From: Silene conica
Taxonomy: Eukaryota > Streptophyta > Magnoliopsida > Caryophyllales > Caryophyllaceae
Assembly (NCBI GenBank): GCA_029255685.2
Contig: CM055312.2
Span: 54,842,202-54,906,201 of the forward strand
Reading direction: 5' to 3'
Length of the DNA stretch: 64,000 bases
The notes under the pieces are model-generated. The model had not been told where the DNA came from. It saw only the letters and a program-made list of their open reading frames with translations, and made no database searches. Positions 61,611-64,000 of the stretch are shown in pieces. A program made the position numbers and the translations under genes. The stretch's first letter is position 1. Each line of letters opens with the position of its first letter.

Positions 61611-62827
61611 AAGTGGTATCAGAGCGAACGATCCTCAGGCCTAAACTAAAATGGAAATAATGAACATAGGAGTGTCTAAATAAAATGAACCCCAGGCTAG
61701 TAACTGTTAGGAGCCCCAGGATTGGGATGAGTTAGGGGCCCCCTCAAACCAAGCCACTGGCCCTTTCAGTCTAACCTGGTAACCCGTGAGTGATGCAGAG
61801 AGTGGGTAGTAACAAAATAAAAGATCAGACCTTGCCTATATCGTACTAACAGCTTTGCAGGAGTGGAATGAGGTAAGTTACGATGTGAAATATGGTTGGT
61901 GATCTGTATTATGTAGCATGATAATGATATTGAATGTTGGGTGAGATATATGATTTTCAAGTATCGAGAACATGAATTTTGAAAATGAGTTTGAAATATA
62001 AGTTTGACTTGCATGATGATGTGCATTAGAAGAATACGACAAATATTGAGATGTTAATTGGTCTGAATGATTGCAATGAAATTTTAGAGAATGGATATAT
62101 ATTTATTGAACAATAATTCAGAGTGATATTATCATGTGATTTTGGTGTTTAGAAATTTCATATGATATCTGGTTATTAAATGACTATCGTAACTATGTAG
62201 TATATTGTCTTGAATTTGGATATGAATGATCAGATTTATGCGTTATTGTAATCCATGTATAGTGATATGCGAAATGTCAAGCCATGAATGTCATATAGTT
62301 ATGTGTTACATTTGTATATACATATATAGATATTCAGTCATTTAGTTGATCTATTTGTTTCTGTTTCGCAATCTTTACCGTGTTTTAGATGACAATTACA
62401 GCTTGAAATGATGAATAAATGCTAATATGATGCAACATGATTTCTATGCTTCGATGATATGTCAACATGTTTGGGAGAATAATGGCTGTATGTAAATGTG
62501 ATAATATGAAGTGATTTTATGTTCTCTATATGTATATGAAAATTGATAAACTTTCATAATGTTACCTCGTTTGTACGGTCTGCCATTTAAAATATGTTCT
62601 CTATATGTATATGAAAATTTTATGTGTGATAACCTTCTGAATTAGCTTTCCAATGTCGTTGGGTTCATGTTAATACGAGTTATATTTTGCGAGAAATAAA
62701 TATTTTAGTCGACAGTGGTCAGATTGTCACTGTACAATTCTGTTTTGAACCATGTTTTGCAAAGGAAGTCATTTAAAACGTGTTTATTGTTTGTGCATAA
62801 CTCCAACTCCGTTGTTCGTAAATTTAA
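61611..62827 (+). repeat. Second, truncated interior copy
   Basis: It repeats 56065-57281, including the primer site at 61614-61625, and ends at GTTCGTAAATTT. The next bases resume the CACTA transposase reading frame. Confidence 0.88.
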
Positions 62828-63510
62828 AGAGCTGAAAAATAAGAATGGTTGGTATAAAAGAAGCATTTTTTGAGACATTCCATATTGGAAGACTATGTTA
62901 ATCAGACACAATTTGGATGTAATGCACATAGAGAAGAACTTTTTTGAGCAACTCATTGACATGATCATGGATGTTGAAGGCGAAACATGTGATACTGTTG
63001 CTTCTAGAAAACAGATGAAGACATTTTGTGATCGTCCCAAATTACACATTCGCAAAGATGGATCCATGCCAAAAGGCATTTACACTCTTGACAAAGCTCA
63101 AAAGAAGGTATTATGTGAGTGGTTAAGGAATTTGAAGTTTCATGATGGATATGCTTCAGATTTTCGTCGATGTGTTGATCTCAAGAAGCTCAAGTTACAA
63201 GGCTTGAAAAGTCATGATTGTCAGGTATTCATGGAGCGACTATTACCCGTTGCTTTGAAACATCTCCTCCCAAGTACTGTGTGTAATGCAATTGTTGAGA
63301 TTAGTCAATTTTTCCGAGATTTATGTTCCTCCTCAATATGTGTTGATGACATGATTCGTCTCAAAGATCAAAACCACAAATACTATGTAAGCTTGAGATG
63401 ATCTTTCCCCCTTCATTTTTCAACTCTATGGAGCATTTACCTGTCCATTTGTCCTACGAAGCCAAAGTTGGAAGACCCGTTCAATATAGATGGATGTATC
63501 CATTTGAAAC

Positions 63511-63598
63511 GTAATAATAGAAAGAGTCCTAACCTATTTTTAGAATATTAAAGTACAAATCTATATTATTATTAAACATTGATCTAATAAATGTGTAG
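63511..63598 (+). other. Probable intron in the CACTA transposase
   Basis: GAAAC|GTAATAA at the left and TGTGTAG at the right join RWMYPFE and TFLNHAKKKIGNKAK in frame, as in related transposases. Length 88 bp. Confidence 0.55.
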
Positions 63599-63819
63599 GT
63601 TTCTTAATCATGCGAAGAAAAAGATTGGTAACAAAGCTAAGGTAGACGGTTCTATATGTAATGCCTATTTAACAGAAGAGATAGCAAATTTTTGTTCTCT
63701 CTACTTTGAAAGCATATAGAAACCAAAGCAAGAAACTTGAATGTTGATAAAGCAGATGAAGTTGATTCAAGTTTACCCGAGTTTTTTCAAACTCAAGATG
63801 ATGAAGGTGAAGGGTTCTA

Positions 63820-64000
63820 TGTCTCACACGCCCTAAATAATTAGTCTTACTAATTATAATAACCTAATTAACACTTTAATTAGGATTTCAAGATCTTATG
63901 CATGCTATAAAATAAGCGGAATATTGAAGTCGAATACTTACAATCCGACGGAATCTAGGCAAGGATGATCCTCCAACCCTTAGTAACCAATGTAGGATAC
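63820..64000 (-). mobile_element. Start of a copia-type LTR, minus orientation, cut by window edge
   Basis: It begins TGTCTCACACGCCC, then TTAGTCTTACTAATTATAA, AAGATCTTATGCATGC and AAGGATGATCCTCCAA. On the minus strand these match the 3' part of the copia LTRs at 39900-40122 and at 25963. The rest lies outside the window. Confidence 0.7.

Larger units (their letters stand above)
53255..62827 (+). mobile_element. Gypsy-like array: LTR, interior, LTR, partial interior
   Basis: LTR A is 53255-56064 and LTR B is 58803-61610 (2,810 and 2,808 bp, TGTAATACCCCG...GTGTTACA). Both are followed by the same primer site and interior. The first interior is 56065-58802 and ends in the purine tract AAGGAGGGAAGAC. 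The second copy, 61611-62827, follows 56065-57281 nearly base for base and then breaks into transposase sequence. No third LTR and no 3' target copy were found. No gag or pol is readable, so the family is non-autonomous. It is the same family as 9062-17752 in opposite orientation. Confidence 0.85.
50629..63819 (+). mobile_element. CACTA (En/Spm-type) transposon with TNP2-type transposase, broken
   Basis: The left end, CACTACAAGAATATGC, sits in the Athila second ORF after GCC, the presumed 3-bp target. Subterminal repeats of TGGCGACTGA and AGTCGCCAA in both orientations fill 50660-50880. A leader (to 51664) and the transposase reading frame (51665-63819) follow, the latter split by a gypsy array (53255-62827). 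The right end is not in the window; an LTR begins at 63820. Frameshifts and an in-frame stop show it is inactive. Confidence 0.85.
51665..63819 (+). pseudogene. TNP2-type CACTA transposase, frameshifted and split
   Basis: From ATG 51665 the protein begins with a transposase-associated domain (ERSWMYHG, RFIEGVAEFIEFA, CPCNKCKN, HLYTNGFCPNY). It shifts frame near 51995 and continues through FFDMLKAAEQPLYEG, then CPEGCMLFW with CKKCGRDRF. The TNP2 core follows at about 52480-53254: MTWHKENP, PRNVRLGLCTDGFSPF, LPAWLCMKREF, GPKNPKGYLDVYLQPL, SGWSIAGQKACPHCMG. After the gypsy array it resumes at about 62828 (KNKNGWYKRSIF, then in-frame TGA near 62870, then RHNLDVMHIEKN). The DUF4218-like region is visible (SHDCQVFMERLLPVALKHLL, MEHLPVHLSYEAKVG, then RFLNHAKKKIGNKAK across a likely intron, 63511-63598). 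Such proteins cut and paste CACTA elements in the nucleus. This copy has at least three lesions plus the insertion. Confidence 0.85.

Noticed and set aside
62705..63079. 124-codon minus-strand frame
   Set aside because: It lies antisense to well-supported transposase coding sequence and crosses the gypsy breakpoint.

Overview
This is a repeat-dense plant nuclear window, very probably eudicot. The evidence is one complete spliced pinoresinol-lariciresinol-reductase-type gene, a fragment of plant GDP-mannose 4,6-dehydratase, plant LTR retrotransposons primed by tRNA-iMet or tRNA-Asp, TNP2-type CACTA transposon remnants, a hAT MITE and a tRNA-derived SINE. The species cannot be named from the sequence. 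No bacterial features, intact tRNA or rRNA genes, or CRISPR arrays were seen.

Region 1 (1-23142) is a chain of DNA elements separated by (TA)n microsatellites. Element A ends at 1056, element B is 1107-4660, element C is 4783-22465 and element D is 22584-about 23142. Their ends share a layout: TA repeat, then G, about six bases, GATC, then a TGAG motif. B carries about 24 copies of a 98-bp hairpin-forming repeat. C has inverted arms of about 500 bp, a broken GDP-mannose dehydratase fragment, a 202-bp tandem array on one side only, and a very young 8.7-kb non-autonomous gypsy-like element (9062-17752).

Region 2 (23143-31645) holds LTR debris, including a back-to-back inverted pair of copia-type LTRs (24902-27125), and the only convincing intact host gene: a four-exon, minus-strand reductase of 311 residues (27831-30594). 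A 641-bp hAT MITE with an 8-bp target duplication lies in its first intron.

Region 3 (31646-64000) is a nested stack. An Athila-like element (5' LTR, tRNA-Asp primer site, broken gag, separate second ORF) is interrupted by a solo gypsy LTR (33345-35919), by a gag-only copia element (38813-49628) and by a CACTA transposon (from 50629). The copia element contains a second CACTA element (44721-47172), which contains a SINE (45042-45232). The first CACTA transposase is split by a gypsy LTR-internal-LTR-internal array (53255-about 62827) and ends at another copia-type LTR at the window edge. Target duplications of 3, 5, 8 and 14 bp fix most of these boundaries. Coding potential outside the reductase is all transposon-derived or broken.
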